A DNA stretch of 64,000 nt from Fratercula arctica (GCA_947846985.1 CANTUZ010000011.1:28825589-28889588), one strand, 5' to 3'; shown: positions 1 through 13,408, numbered from the stretch's first letter. The notes: generated by a model from the letters alone, not told the origin. Numbers and translations are program-made.

Positions 1-1155
1 GCACTGGACCATCGAAGGTCTCGCACTCCCTGGTGGCTGCGATGCTCGGAGCAGTGTTGAGTCCCTCTTGCCCCCTGTGACAGGAGGTCTCTCCTGCCAC
101 CCCATCAGCAGTCCAGCAGGACACAGTCCTGTTGTGTTTCTGAAGCTGTAGTGCCTGTGCTGGTAAACTTCTGGAAAAACAAGGAAAGGAAACGTGTCTC
201 TTCAACCTCGTGTCTGAGTGCTGGCGTTCAAAGCCGATACCCCATCTGCCACGATCATCTCACTTGGATGTTCCTGGGTCCCACTAGAACCAGGCGGGAC
301 GTGCTGCTCGTGGGGGCTCTCCCGAGGACTGCGGGAGCCCAGAGTTTGCTCGGTCCTTGCAGAAATTCCTGCAGCTCTCTTGCTGCTTATACTTGCTGTT
401 TTCAGTCTCTTCCCCCCACTATTATACGCCGGCTGTTACCAGTGAGAACAGAGACCTCCTGGCCAGGGAAAGGCTCTGCCCCCACAAATGCTGTCACATT
501 TAAGTACGCTTACGCTAAGTGTAGCCAGCTGTAGTAAGTGCCCCATCTTTGTGTCTCCTGCTTCATGGGTCGCAGCTTGCGCTTGCTGCCGGGCTGACTT
601 GCATGAAATTAATGAATTTTTAATTTTGTTTGGTTTAAAATAAATGAAAGTGTAAGGAAAGATACAAAAGCTTCAGCTACATCCTTGTTTCTAAGTCAAA
701 TGCCATGGGCTTTTTTTATTGCAGTCATTTAAAAGATCTACTGTAACAGTGTTTAAAAATACAGGTGCTGCTAAATTCTTCCTACAATTACGCTTTGGAA
801 ACTGTTTATTTTGGCAGCTTTTTCTATATAAGGTTTATTAGCTATTAATTTTCCATACCGTGAATCATTTGTCTGATCATTCATCTGTTTTATTTTCTAT
901 TTTAATGTGATTATGGCAAACGAGCAATCAAATGCGCTCTACGGTCTTGACAGTTTTGAGCAACTGAGATCCTGTCGCACACAATTTGTCTGATTACAGC
1001 ACCAAAACTGTGTTTGTGTTTGGATGCAAATCACACTGGGGTTGAAGTCACAATAACCAGCATTACTTAAAAGCCCGCGGGGGTTGCGTGAGTTTGTGCA
1101 GTTTGGGGATTCCCCTCGGCTCTCGCTGGTCCCTGATGCCGTGTCTCTCTTACAG
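1..1155 (+). other. FRMD4B: FRMD4B last intron (3' part)
   Basis: This stretch precedes the FRMD4B terminal exon and ends with a pyrimidine-rich acceptor (ctctcttacag, 1145-1155). I see no second exon that I can support. AT-rich sequence without recognisable repeats fills 600-930. Assignment as intron follows from the exon after it and from gene order, not from any signal inside it. Confidence 0.6.
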
Positions 1156-1276
1156 AGCCTACGCGGAGACGAGCCAGCTGGGTGGCGAGGATGAGAGCCG
1201 GTTGGAAGACGACTTGCACAGCAACGAGCAGAGGTTATTCTGGCATGAGGATTCAAAGCCCGGGACGCTTGTGTAG
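1156..1276 (+). CDS. FRMD4B: FRMD4B terminal coding exon (partial gene)
   Basis: Only the C-terminal 39 complete codons are in the window; the first base completes a codon from the previous exon, so the upstream exon must end in phase 2. The peptide ends in WHEDSKPGTLV followed by TAG (1274-1276). The last residues T-L-V fit a class I PDZ-binding ligand, which is known for the FRMD4 family, whose members have an N-terminal FERM domain and act as scaffolds near the membrane (FRMD4B, also GRSP1, binds the ARF regulator GRP1/cytohesin-3). Identification rests on the C-terminal peptide as I recall it for the family and on position directly upstream of LMOD3 on the same strand, as in mammals. The paralogue FRMD4A is the main alternative, but synteny argues against it. 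Confidence 0.75.
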
Positions 1277-2880
1277 ACCCGCCTTCGTACCCTTGCATGC
1301 CTTGCACAAAACGCTGTGACCCCCAGGCAGATCTCGGGGGCAACTTCCAAACCGAACAAGAAAAGGAAGCAGGCGGTTTCGCTGGGAAAGGTTAAATTCA
1401 GCATTGAGAGACTGTAGCAAAACGGTAAAGTTTTACCACGAATGGTGTTCCTTTGTGAATCCGGATAGCCTACGCAAGCAAGGGCAAGCCACAGTTTAAT
1501 CCTTGACTAGATGCAGCACTTGGTTGAAGTATTTATATTTAGCAAGCACTTTTTTGGAAGATTGGAAGATGTTGAAGGCAAACCTCAGAGGAAAAAAAAT
1601 AAATGTGAAAAGGAGACTCTTATGGAAAAACCAGGAATTCTAGGAGCACAATTCTGATGTCTGAAAGAAGAAGAAATGAAAATTTATTCTGCCATGGCTT
1701 ATGGTGACCTGGAAGGACATTCGTAAGCTTATGAAGGATAGATACTGTGTGTGTGTGTGAGGCAAAGGGTGACTTAATCAGTATTGGAACATTACTTGAA
1801 GGAAGGCTGGATTATTTTTTTTTTTATTATGGAGGTTTGAGTGAGTTTATCCATTTTTTGGGGTGTCATTAAGAGTGTTTGTTAGCACCACAAGCAAGTT
1901 CTGGTAAGAAAAGAATTTGCTGACACAGTATGTCATGTAAAACTATAGGCAGCTGTGGGGTTTTGGAAGCAGAAGCAGTAAACTTTGAACTCTTTTCCAT
2001 GATAAAGTGTAATTAATAACCTCCCATTTAATGACCTTTTCCATGGTACAACTTCACTGTGCGGAGGAGTAGGCAAATTTTCTCAGTGGCTGCGCAGTGA
2101 CCCCCCCGTTCGTTGGGTGACGGTGACATTTTGCTCTGCCGCAGTGAATCGAGGATCTGCGGTGGGGAGCTCCAGTGATCACCCGGCAAACAATTGGGTT
2201 GTAATGGCCAGTATTTTAAGGTGGATGCAAACACAAACAGCCAAGTGGGTGCCTTAAAATGAGGGGCATTAGGGTTGTACCACGAGTCATCTGAACCGCC
2301 AGGTGCGTGGCAAAGTCACTAAGTGACAGAACAGCATTTTCATGGAACCATTTGTGTAAGGGGAAAAAAAAAAAGTGCGACTCCAGCCTTGATCTAAGAG
2401 GGATAAACCTACCTCACGTCGTCCATCTGTAGGAACAAACTGGCATGGGTTATCTTGCGTGATTTCCGATGAGTCGTTTGCATTCGGTAAAATCTCTCTC
2501 GTTTCTCAGCTGTACTGTGCTTCAGGATTCCATAAATGGTGCTCTTTTTCTTTTATACAAAGGATTAGTTACACCTTGTTCATATTGTGAATAGAAAAGT
2601 TTCTGATAAACTTTTTTGACGTTTTTTACCAATATTCCAGAGCATGTAATATATACAGAAGAACACACTTGTTAAGCTGGTACTTAGTCGTTTGTATTAT
2701 TAGAGTCGCGATTTGGAATTAAACGAACAAAAACAAAATAAAAAATAACTTATTTCCTTGTTTTTTGCATATTTGTATAGCCTACTAGAAATGCGAAAGC
2801 TCTTTTTGCTTATTCTTTTACTACTTCTGAATTTTTTAGACCTATTATTTTGTATAGGTCAATAAACTAAAAAGTGTGCT
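1277..2880 (+). other. FRMD4B: FRMD4B 3' UTR (probable)
   Basis: Non-coding, increasingly AT-rich sequence follows the TAG. Three AATAAA hexamers occur at 1598-1603, 2737-2742 and 2861-2866. The last is the likely distal site; where cleavage happens is not decidable from sequence alone. A short TG run lies near 1750. Confidence 0.5.
2861..2866 (+). promoter_or_regulatory. Poly(A) signal AATAAA, FRMD4B distal candidate
   Basis: A perfect AATAAA is followed within 10-20 nt by GT-containing sequence. It is the last such hexamer before sequence composition returns to the intergenic average. Confidence 0.4.
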
Positions 2881-5800
2881 TACCAAAACCACTTCAGCAT
2901 TCCTCCTGTTTCTACTTGAGTGCTTGGAAAAGTGCAGCGTGTGTTATTTCAGGACTTTAAGAGAGAGTAAATCACTGTGGTCTGATTTCTTTTGGCCTGT
3001 GTGTTAGGTTGGGTGCAGAGGGTTAGTGGCCTTGCCTGGGGGAAGCTTGGCCTAGGGCAGTTCAGACTCTCCCAAAAACCGTCTGTAAATCTGAATTTGG
3101 GATGGTGCAAGGGGAGGGAGGAGTGGTGCTCATTCAGCATCCCCACGGGACAGTCACTGTCCCTGGACCTGCTGCCCAGCCTCAGCTCGGCAGCCGTGCA
3201 CAGACAGAGGTGGCCTCGCGTTTCTGGAAATAACTTCTTGCTCATCTGTCCTTGCACCTAAAAATTGCTGCAGCCTTTCCCGTTCGGAGCGTGGCTTTTG
3301 GGGTTTGTGTTGCTCATCTGCTGGGTCCTCTTTTGGGCTTGTGCCCTCTGAGATGCCCACCTTTCTGGAGGAGGGACTTGGCTTCTAGATGTGCAGCTCC
3401 TTTTGCACTCTGGTCATCAAGCAGTTGGGGGTTGTTACATCTCACTCATTTGAGTCATTTGTCTTTTCCTACTTCTTGGGGCATCCATAAGCTTCACCAC
3501 CCCCACTGAATGTTATGCTTACTTCCAGGTTGCTGGTGACAATAGATGTTAACAAGAACTTGTAGATATGCACACTAAAAATACTCCCATGTCACCATAC
3601 TTTTCTATTTCTCCAAGTAGTTTTGGAGGTTTCTCTGTTTGCAGGTTCTTCATTCCTTGAGTCGTGCTTGCTGCTGTTATAAAACATTGGTGTTTTGAGC
3701 AGGAAGCTGGGTGGAACAAAGTCCAATTCCTTACCCAGAACTAATGGTATCAGTGCAGGCTGGCGGTTATTTATCAGTGCTCTCAAAGCTTTTTGTTTAA
3801 AAAAGGAAATGAGGTGTGTGACAAGGTCTGTGCCCCATTTAAAGCGTTGTTTGCATTCCTTTGTTTTAATGCTGTACCCATTAAGTTTTGTATTGGCTTT
3901 TCTGTTGGTGTTCAGGATTTAACTTAGTCTGACACATCCGTGTTGGCACAATGCTGGCACTTGCCCTGACCTCCCGGCTTGCTCAGCCAGGACCGGGACA
4001 GTTGGATGATATTACTGAGAAGATGGGAATTTGAGGTGGGTTTGGGTTGAGGTTTGCTATATTTGGGGATATTGGGCATAAAACCTCACAGCCTCCTTCT
4101 ACCTTCCAGGAGGCAAGAACTCAGCTGCAGAGGAGCTGGAAGTCCAAGAGCAGGAGCGTGGCAAGTGCAGCACTTGTCACCCCTCTTGTCGTTCTCTGCA
4201 TGCCTGGCCCTGCAAGTTCTGCTCTTAGGAACTTCTATGAAGGGTGGAGGTACAGAGTGAAGAAGGAGGCCCAGACAAGGAGAGAATAAGAAGAGCCAAC
4301 TTCTCAGATGTTGCCTGGGGCAGGTAGCAAAGGGCTGGGGTCAGCCTTGGGTGGCACAGGGAGGGAGAGGAAGGACACAGTGTCCCCATGGAACCCCCTC
4401 CCATCGCCAACAAGGGAGCTGACAATGCTGTGCTGCTTGTGCAACACCTGATTCTTGCCAGTTGTTCCCCAGGAACCTTAACTTTGCCTTTTGCAGACCT
4501 CCAGCTGACATTGTGGCGCTGCATTTCTGGAGTGATGGTTTGGTGCATGTGCATGGCTGTTCACAGAGGCCAGGTCTGGATAATGCAGCTGAAGAGGTAA
4601 TAAAGACATACTTGTGTAACTATTATCATATTGGTTCACAGCTGAAATACAAATTACCTGCGCTCGCTTTGAATTGCGACCTCGTCTGTGCTTTCTGCTG
4701 CTTAACCACAGCCCAGGATTAGTGAGGACACCTAGTGCCTGACCAGCAGAACTGAAGAGCCCTCCTGCCTCTCGTTCTTGTCTCAAATCCTTCCTGCCCC
4801 TTCCAGTTTGAAGAAATATGTAGAAATTCTTATTTAGTGTGATCCAAAACAAGCCCGCAGGCCTGCAGTGTCACAAATGTCTCTCTCTTTAGAAGGCAGA
4901 AAATGCTGCTGATGAGAGTGTGGAGGGGAAATAAAAGCCCACGTAAAACCATATGTAACGGATCATTTCTGAGTGCTTTTTAGTTGAGGGATGAAGAAGA
5001 AAAACCAGTCCTTGCCAGGAGTCCTTAAAAAGGCATTAGGGCACTGCGCTAAAATAAGCCGTGCCTGATGTTTTTAATTGCCGCCTGCTTTTTCTCTGCT
5101 GTTTTGAACAGAAATACTCTGAGATGTGGGAGGACAAACCCCCGTGGGAGCTGCCACAAGCCCGCGGGAGGCTGGTGTCGGACATTCCTGCGGCACAGGG
5201 ACAAGGAGGGACGAGGCAGAGACACGCAGCCCCCTCCCCTAGTGCGGACAGATGGCTAAAATCAAAAATCTTTAACATGCACCTGAGTACACTTACGTGA
5301 AACTTGTCGGCCGAGGTGACTCAATGCCTGATGTGACTCTTGCAGGTTTCTGCTGACTTTTCATTTATGATCTTGGACTTGTTCAGCTTCAGTGCGAGCA
5401 GGGCTGGGGCAGTTTTGTACACAGCAAGGCTGCGTGGCTCCGGGGTTGGGTGAGAAGCCTCCACCGTGACCCAGCCAATCCCGAAATGTTTGTGGGAAAT
5501 CCTAGAAAGGCTGAAGGTTTGCTCCATCTCCTGGGCTTTGGGGATTAATGCAGGAGAGCCGCTTCTGCAGGCGGGGAGAAGCTTCCCATCACTGCGTTTG
5601 CCTGGCAATTTGTGGGTAAATTCACACCTTTCCTAGGGCGATTTCTGCTTTCTACACCATTCTTCCATCTCCTTTGTGCTTTTCTATCATATTTAATAAA
5701 TATGGTACAAATAATATGGAATACGGTAGAATAAATAAGGTAGAAACCTGAGAATTTCAGCTATAGCAAGGCCTTTACACAAGTACTGGAATCTATCAAA

Positions 5801-8800
5801 TTAAAGCAAATAGGAGCAAACTTTTAATTTTGTTTATTAATTTAAGTCCAAGTACCTGTTTTCCGTGGACTTTTCATTTTCCTAGGGATCTTGTGTCAGG
5901 GGAAAATCTCTGTGTCCTTAGGACTGTTTTATCTTGTTGGTAACAGAAACTTCCCGGAGTGGTTTTCAAATTACTTTTTGCAGCTGATTGAGATAAATAC
6001 GTTGGGGGGGTGGAAATAATCTTATTTTGCAAACGTGTGAAGAGGTAAACTGTGCTGTGTGTTTTTTCTCATTGTGCTGCGCTGGGCATCGAGTCTCTCC
6101 CTGCCATGTCCCGGGCTCTTGCCCTTGCTCTTCTCCTGCTGAAGGCACCAGGCTGCGGGCACTGACTGCAGGGAGAGCCCCGCGTTGTTCCTCGGATCGG
6201 TCGGGGATAATCTGGCTTTCCAATCGAGTGAAGCAATGAGCGTGGTATTTGTACAGAGCAGGGGAAGGGAACCTACAGCTCTAATCTGGGGGCAGCCCAC
6301 GTTTTCCCACATAACGCAGCCTTCGTTAGAATCAATTGGCATTTGCATTTATGTAATTTGGGTAACTCTGCATATACGGCTGTTTGCTGTTTCACCAAGC
6401 AGTGAGAAAATGGGCCTTTGTGCTGGTGCAGATGACGTTGCTGGGGGAAAGGATGAGGTTGCATGTGGCATCTGTTCATGTTTTCAGGTATAGGCTTTGG
6501 ACAATGGATTTTGTGGTGGCTGGTGTTTCCAGAACTGCTCCTTGCCCACACCAGTGTCTGGTTGGTACTTCAGAGTCTCTGGTCTCTAAACCTGACCCCG
6601 CCGTTGGGACCTCAGAGCTGACCCCACCCTAGGCCTGCACAGAGGAAGACGAGGCAATTGTACGTTTGCTGTCTTGTCATCCACCCTCTTTCCCTCCTGT
6701 TTAACTCTCTCCTCCACCTGCCCCGTCCTGTCACAAATTGGCTAAGCGCCCTCGCATGCCAGGACAGTGTGTCCGCAGTGTCCGACTGAGCTTTCCAAAG
6801 AAAACACTTTCTCCCATTCCCAGCATCGCTGTGATGCCCACACTACCACTGGGTAAGGGTGGTGACACCCTGTCTGAGGCACAACCCCTGCCTTGTGTGC
6901 AGGACCTTCCCCTTCCCCTCGTAGCTGTCAGACACAGATTCAGGACCACATGGATCATCTCCCGGGGCAGAATTTATCATCAAAGACAATTACCCCACGC
7001 TCTGATGCAGCAAGTCAAACCTGATGTGATGCTTCCTCCTTGGAAGAAGGGACAATTTGAGTTGTGGTCGGTGCTGGTAGCCCAGGAGGATGTAGGGGAC
7101 AGATGTCAGGGCCTTCATGAAAGAGAAGCAAGACCTTTAGCAAGAAGCTGCTCCTTGTCATCCATCCAACTTTGTTATCCATGTCTGTCCGTCATGAAGG
7201 GAATCGCCATAAATCCTTCATCAAGTCCTTGACTCCAGAGGGATGTGCTCCATCTCCCAGGGCATCTCCTGCCCATCTTAAATGCAGCAGGCATGAGTCT
7301 CAATTTATATTTAATCGTTAGAGTGTCATCAAAGAGCTGCAGATGGAGAAGATTTGCAGCCAGCCAGGGCTCAGCTGGAGTAACTCTAGAAGAAACCCTT
7401 CCACCTGTTCCTGGGATGAGGTTAGGGAAGGACGTGCCTGGTACATACATAACAAAATTGCCACGTGGCCTTGACGGCATCATTGCCCGCCGGCACGTTT
7501 TAGTGGCAGGTTGATATGAGGTATGGGGCTGTGACAGGTTTGAACGCTATAAAAGAAGAGACACCCTGTGTTTAATGTGAAGGGTGACATTGTTTCCTAG
7601 AATGACTCCGTTTCTTACTGTATCTGATCTGGCTTGTGCTGAATTCAGTGTTTCATATAAATGTGGAGACTATTGCTCATTCGAAAGGTTATGATGATGG
7701 CTGTTGCTCCCACAAGAGTCCTTGGTGTGGTGTCATAACAGTTCTGATTTAATGGTACTGCCGTGCACCATTGGGAGGGAAACTATAAATTTGGCTGAAA
7801 AGGGGAGAGGGCATTTTAAAGTTTAATTCTAGCTACCGGTTTTAGTGGGAGGCTTTTGTCACTCATGGGGCTCTACCATGCAAACCCAGAGCATCGGTAA
7901 ATCATAATAATAAAGGTGGAGTTAATAGTAAATAACAGATAAATTGGTTATGCTGCCACAAGTAGGTTCTCATGCAGACTGCGTGGGGAATGAAGGTCTT
8001 CTCTGGGGGTCTGAGCTTGCATTTCTGATGCAAAGTGTTGAGTCTCCGAGCCTGTCTTTCACACAGATTTGGAATAACAAGCCCTTGGTTAATAATAGTT
8101 GATATTTGGGTAAATGCCCTGTGTGATGCCGACGGGTCGTGTGCGATTGATGGCCGTGTGTGCCTGCGCTGCCTTGTGCTCAGGCAAGCTGCGGCCATCG
8201 GATGGGAGCCAGCGCTGCCCTGGGGCAACCATGGGTTTCCGTCCCAGGAGGATGTCCCTGCCGCAGGGGGTTGGTGTCCCCTTTGAAGGCCATGACCAGC
8301 CTCAGCTCCATCCCAGACCAGGTGAAGCCACATTGCGGCAGCTCAGGGCACCTTTTGCTTTTGCCCATTGGCAAAAAGTCTTGGGCAGAGGCATAGCTCA
8401 GTCCCTGAGGTTGTGGTCAGACATTCAACGTCCATCCCCTCATGAATTGCCTGTTCCCCATAAAATAAGAAAATTGCTCACGGTCTCTCACAGACCCATT
8501 TTCATTCACCACAGGCTGGGTTCGTTTGTTTGGCAGCCGTTAGCGCTGTGCTTCGGGAAGACAAGGCAACGAGCCACCACCCAGAGATGAAAATGTCCAG
8601 GTATGTGGAAGTGCTTTGCCAAGGTCACACAAATAACACGAGCTGGGAAAGTGAAATACTGAGCTAGCGGGGATGGAACTAGCGCTGAGTGTTTCAGCGC
8701 TTTGCCTGGGATTGTGCTGTAAATGATATCCGGGAGTGGAAACTCCCTCCTGTAGCCACAGACCTGCTGCTTTGGAAATGAGCACGGTGCAAAGAGGCAT

Positions 8801-9352
8801 CGCGTGCCCTCGGTGCTGAGGGTGCTGCTCAAATCACGTAAAAACATGGTCGGTAAAAAAAAAAAAAAAAAAAAAGCACATCTATATTGGCTGGGGGGGA
8901 TGGTGGGTGAGGCGTAGCGTTGTTCATTGGCAAGTGAGCACAGAAACTGGGGCTTTGAGGGTGAAATTTGGAACATGTTTTGGCTCTGAATGGGGCAAAG
9001 GTTTGCCCTGGATCAGCCCAGACCCCCAGGACCAGCGCCGTTCTCCTCGGTGTCATCCCCGGGCCCCCCACAGCAAAATGTCACTGTCAACGTTTGTATG
9101 TGGAGCTGCCTCCTTCCCCAAAATCATGGCAATTTGCATGGTCTTTTTAAAATGGTTTTAAACAGTTGAAATCGTTTAGAAATCCATCAGCAACTTATTT
9201 AACCCTTCTTGATGCAAACCAAGATGTTTATATCTGATGCATCTGTGCTTTTCCCTGGGGGGTTGCTTTGGACACGCCAGTGCGGGGGTCAATACCCTGC
9301 CCCAGGCTGAAACGTTCTCTCCTTAATTTCTGACATGACCAAAGACCTGTCA
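2881..9352. other. Intergenic, FRMD4B-LMOD3, proximal part
   Basis: No exon, RNA gene or repeat family was recognised here. The open frames are short, lack splice or homology support and sit in mixed-composition DNA. A 21-nt A run is at 8855-8875 without an upstream AATAAA. Confidence 0.5.
8855..8875 (+). repeat. Poly(A) run, 21 nt
   Basis: Uninterrupted A homopolymer. No poly(A) signal lies in the 40 nt upstream, so it is best taken as a simple repeat. Confidence 0.85.
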
Positions 9353-10003
9353 CAAGTGGTGTCCCCCAGGGATCGATATTAAACGCTGTTTAGTATCTTC
9401 ATAAGTGATCTGGATGATGGGGTCGAGTGTCCCCTGATGAAGTTTGCTGATGACACCGAACTGAGTGGGGAAGTGGACACTTTGGAAGGGCGAGCCACCC
9501 TGCAGGAAGACCTGGGTAGGCTGGAAGAGTGGCCTCACAAGAATGTTATGAAGTTCAACAAGGACAGGTGTAAGGTGGGAAAACATAATCCAGGAGTGGA
9601 ATCTACCTGGCTGGGGAGCAGCTCTATGGAAAGGCACCTGGGGGTCCTGGTGGGCAACAAGCTCAACATGAGTGAACTATGTGCTACTGCAGCAAAGAAA
9701 GGCAACGGGAGGCTGGGTTGCATCAACAAGGGCATCACCAGCAGATAAAGAAGTCCTTATGCCACCCTACCCAGCGCTTGTCAGGCCACACCTGGAATAC
9801 TGTGCTTAGGTTTGGTCCCCACTATACAAAAAAGCTGTGGACAGGCTGGAGAGGGCCCAGAGAAGGGCCACTGAGATGATCAAAGGGCTGGGAAGCCTGA
9901 TGTATGAGGAAAGGCTGAGAGAACTGAGAAAAAATGAGAACTGAGGAAAGGTTGGACCAGATGATCCTTGAGGTCTCTTCCAACCTGGTATTCTATGATT
10001 CCT
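9353..10003 (+). mobile_element. CR1 LINE, 5'-truncated
   Basis: About 650 bp of a chicken-repeat-1 non-LTR retrotransposon in sense orientation. The open stretch 9437-9748 translates to the end of the reverse transcriptase, including the FADDT form of the catalytic FADD/YADD box and the downstream LEEW and LGVLV blocks. The frame is broken by stops before and after it. The 3' end has the family's terminal signature, in which TTCCAACC is followed by an ATTCTATGATT unit. Such 5' truncation is the usual CR1 state; the copy is dead. Confidence 0.95.
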
Positions 10004-13000
10004 TCTCTACACATTTTAGTGTTTTCTTTTCCTTGTAATAAGGAATGTGGATGATGACAGAGGTGGTTTCCTGCCACATAGGGAGGACCCAGTGTAGCTG
10101 CTCTCCGACTTTTCTGAAAATGGAAACAAACAAAACAAAACAAACAAAAAAAAATCACTGCGTTCTTTTATTTTGGGACAAATTAGAGGCATCCAGGTCC
10201 CACTGAAACAGAAGATGCAGCTCCACTTGCTCCTCTTGGAGCTGAAGGAATCTGCCAGACCCCCACGCGGTGAGACACAGTGATTTGGTGACTACGGGGG
10301 GCAAGGGGCTCGTGGCCCCGTCCCCGTCCTCCACCCTGTCCCCGCGCCAGCCCCTGCCGTGCCTGCTGCTTCCCACGGGGGCTTGACTTTGCAGCTCCCT
10401 GCCAGGTGACTTGGGCAAATACCTCAAAAGTCAGATGTCCTTACTCTATTTAAGCAGCCAACTTAATCTGATATATTTATTTCTGTAACTGTTTGGAGGT
10501 GTGGTGGGTTGGGTTTTTTTTCCCCGGATGATCCCTGGTGTTTTTCCCACAGGGTGTCTCTCTACGATTGCTTTCGTTACTCAGTGGTTGTTATTGTTAA
10601 GATCCCATCATCTGACCCTTTATAATCCACGTATTGCGTTACACTGCATTGCAGGACATACTTGGTGTATGCTACTGTTTGCCAATTTTAGACTGCCCCA
10701 TCAAGCCTACGAGTTTCTTGAAAGTGATGCAAGGTTACGTTACACAGGCACGTTCTCCGACTCATTCCAGTTAACCTCTTGGCACTTGGAAATGCCATGG
10801 ATTGGTAATAAAGGGAAATAAATATGTGGCGTTTATACGCAAAAAAAAAAAAAAAAAAAAAAAAGCCAACATTGTAGAAATTGCTCTCAAGCATTTGGCA
10901 TCAGCATGTGTCCCATCAATTATCTTAAAAATAGAACAGGTTTTAGGCACTTGAAGCATGGTTTGGTGGCCTGCCTCGCGTCAAATGGTGACACAGGAGT
11001 CGGCCCCTCTTGATATTTGAGTTAAAAACTTCTCAACCCTTTTGCTTTCGAGAAAGATACGTTGGACGTTTTGAAGAAAATGCGCAAATGAGAAAAATCA
11101 ATGAAGTGAAACAATCCTGCAGGAGACCCTGCTGGGTTTCATGCAAGGGTTCGTTCATACGCGACTACCTGCCTTGGAGACAGTAAGCAGTAAGTATGAA
11201 TTGTTCATCACCGAGGGCAGACCTTTTCTTCTATCCGTTTGCTCCTAAAGTGCCTTTATTTAACACTTGTTAGGTACCTACTTACCATTCGTTTTGAGCT
11301 GCTACCCATAGGGATGGCTTTGTGGTCTTCCACTCGTGCTTTGAGCGTAGCTGCTGGCACAGCTCTGCCGTGTGGTAACGGGGCACCTCCTGCAGCAGCT
11401 CATTAGTCAGGGGATTCCTGAGCAAGCATCAAATTGGCATGAAAATAGCAAGTGCTACCCACGGAAGTGGCTTTCCTGTCCTAATGAAGGTTGAGGAATG
11501 AGTGATTATTTTGGAAAGCTCCAAGGGGAGTACCCGCAAATGTTGTTGGAAAGAAGATGGGAGTTTTGCCTTGGGAAAAAACTTCTTGATTTGGCCGTGA
11601 GTGTGTCCCCAGCCTGGAGGGTGTCATTTGTTGCCTTAACGTGCCTTTTCCAGCACACCAAAACACTAAGCAACGTGTTAGAAAAGGAAGTGAATCCTGT
11701 ACTCGAGGTGATTTATGGAGACCTAAAGTAAGCAAAATGTGATACCCACCTTGGAAATCTATGGGATTAGCACCCATGTCGCCAGGAGAGGTGTCACCGG
11801 GCAGCCCCTCGCTCTGTGTCTGATGGAGAAGGCATCACTCCCAGAAGTATAGTGTTTCCTAATCGTGGTATTGACAAATGATATATTTCTACTTAGAAGA
11901 AAAATTGCTTTTCAAATACCTGATAGTGTTCTCAGTATCCCTGTTTTCCTTCTCGTGAGGACTTCTTGGGTTTGACCCTACTTAGCTTAGCAGATCTGAC
12001 AAGGCCATGGCCCAAGATGGCCTGGCTGAAGATCATGGAAATATAAGAAGGTAGCCAGGGGCTTTATTTACAGTCAAGAAATTAGCAAGCGATAAGTAAC
12101 CACTGAATAGACAGCTTCTGTGACCCAAACAGCATCGTTTGGGAGAGTAACATACCAGCTACCAAAGAGCATTGATTTATTTGATAACATCAGGAGACCA
12201 TTTATGGACTGTATTATGGACAGCAATCATTGGGGGTTAAAACCGCTAGACCAGATAGATTGATGTGTGGGTCTGCTGTTGTGCTTGCTACTGCATGATA
12301 TAAAATAAGAATGTCCCCTGAAATACCAAAAGGGGCAAATGAAGCCATTAAGTTCTTGGCTTGGGTTTTTGTTATTTTTTTCCTTCACTGCTTATTTCGT
12401 TCTTAAATTTTTGCCCTCTTCCCTGCGGTGTAATACCATAAATTAAATGAGGATCTTTGGTTTATGGCTTTTTAACAGAGTTCAACAAGGCTTTGAACAC
12501 CATGTTTCTTGTTACAAAGCAGCAAAGAGAGACCATCGTCACGCAGAGACTGTTTTGCTGGTGGCAGACTCCAGCAGAGCGCGGTTGAGACTGTAACGAG
12601 AAATACGGCTTAAAAATTGGTGGGGCTTGGTTTCACAGCCTCTCACTTGTGGGTTTCTTTCCTATGAAAGACGGATTCGCAGTTGCAAGATGAGGATTGG
12701 ATTCGATACCCCCTGCAAAGGACGTTTGAAGTTAGGAGAGGAAATCTTCCGAACCAAATGAACCGTCCAAGCTGCAGCGTACCGAAATGGGACCGTAGTG
12801 GAGGAATTACCCACCCGCCTCACTCTGCTTTTGCACAGCAGCCATGAGCACGGTGGTGCCGGAGATACGGCTTTCTGGTTTGCCATGTAAATTTAGAAGT
12901 CTCTAAAACACTCCGAACAAAGGAGGAGGTACTTCTTAGCTGGAATGCACACTGTGAATGAGAAAAAAACCAAAAAACAATTTTCAGGTAATTTTCTATA

Positions 13001-13408
13001 GTTAGATCAGGTCTACAAATATTAGCAAAGTAATTCTTTGTAGTTGCTTATTAATTTTGTAGAAAAAAATGGTAAAAAGTAGGAAAAGGATGAACCGGAG
13101 ATGAACTGTCAGCCAAAAAATCCATTGGCGGTGCAAATAATATCCGTGATAGAGACAGGCCACTCAAGAAACAGGGCATTGGCTTTGCCCCTGGGCAGAC
13201 TGGGTGGGAGCAGGACATGGACGTGCGGTGGGAAATGCTCCCTATGGGACCGCTCAGGCTGGTGCGAAGGGCTGGTGCCCGTCCCCGCATGAGCCCCTGT
13301 CCCCAGGCACCACAGTTCTACCGACTCTTCACCTGCCTTTTGCCATCTTGGAGGATTTTACCTTAACCAGGATCTGGCATTTGGGAGAGCTCATCAATTG
13401 CACGATGG
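10004..13408. other. Intergenic, FRMD4B-LMOD3, middle part
   Basis: No gene is supported. The stretch contains the poly(A)-tailed segment 10463-10864 described separately. The rest holds only short unsupported open frames and no repeat that I recognise. Confidence 0.5.
10463..10864 (+). other. Possible retrocopied transcript end with genomic poly(A)
   Basis: A 24-nt A run (10841-10864) is preceded by two AATAAA hexamers at 10807-10812 and 10817-10822, which is the spacing of a processed mRNA tail. The 7-mer AGCCAAC occurs at 10456-10462 and again directly at the end of the A run at 10864-10870, as a short target-site duplication would. No coding similarity was recognised between them. The repeat is short enough to be chance, so this is a candidate only. 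Confidence 0.3.

Noticed and set aside
407..440. Possible extra FRMD4B exon: acceptor-like ttttcag and donor-like GTGAGA
   Set aside because: Only one frame has the phase needed to join 1156, and its short peptide shows no similarity that I can recognise; chance splice-like sites are common.
6738..7232. 164-codon open frame on the plus strand
   Set aside because: No recognisable domain, no promoter or splice context, and overlapping frames of similar length; looks like random intergenic sequence.
8114..8590. 158-codon open frame on the plus strand
   Set aside because: Same region has several overlapping frames on both strands, none with family resemblance.
8855..8875. Second retrocopy tail at the A21 run
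   Set aside because: No AATAAA upstream and no flanking direct repeat found; taken as a simple homopolymer.
9437..9748. 103-codon open frame as a gene
   Set aside because: It is the reverse-transcriptase remnant of the CR1 element.
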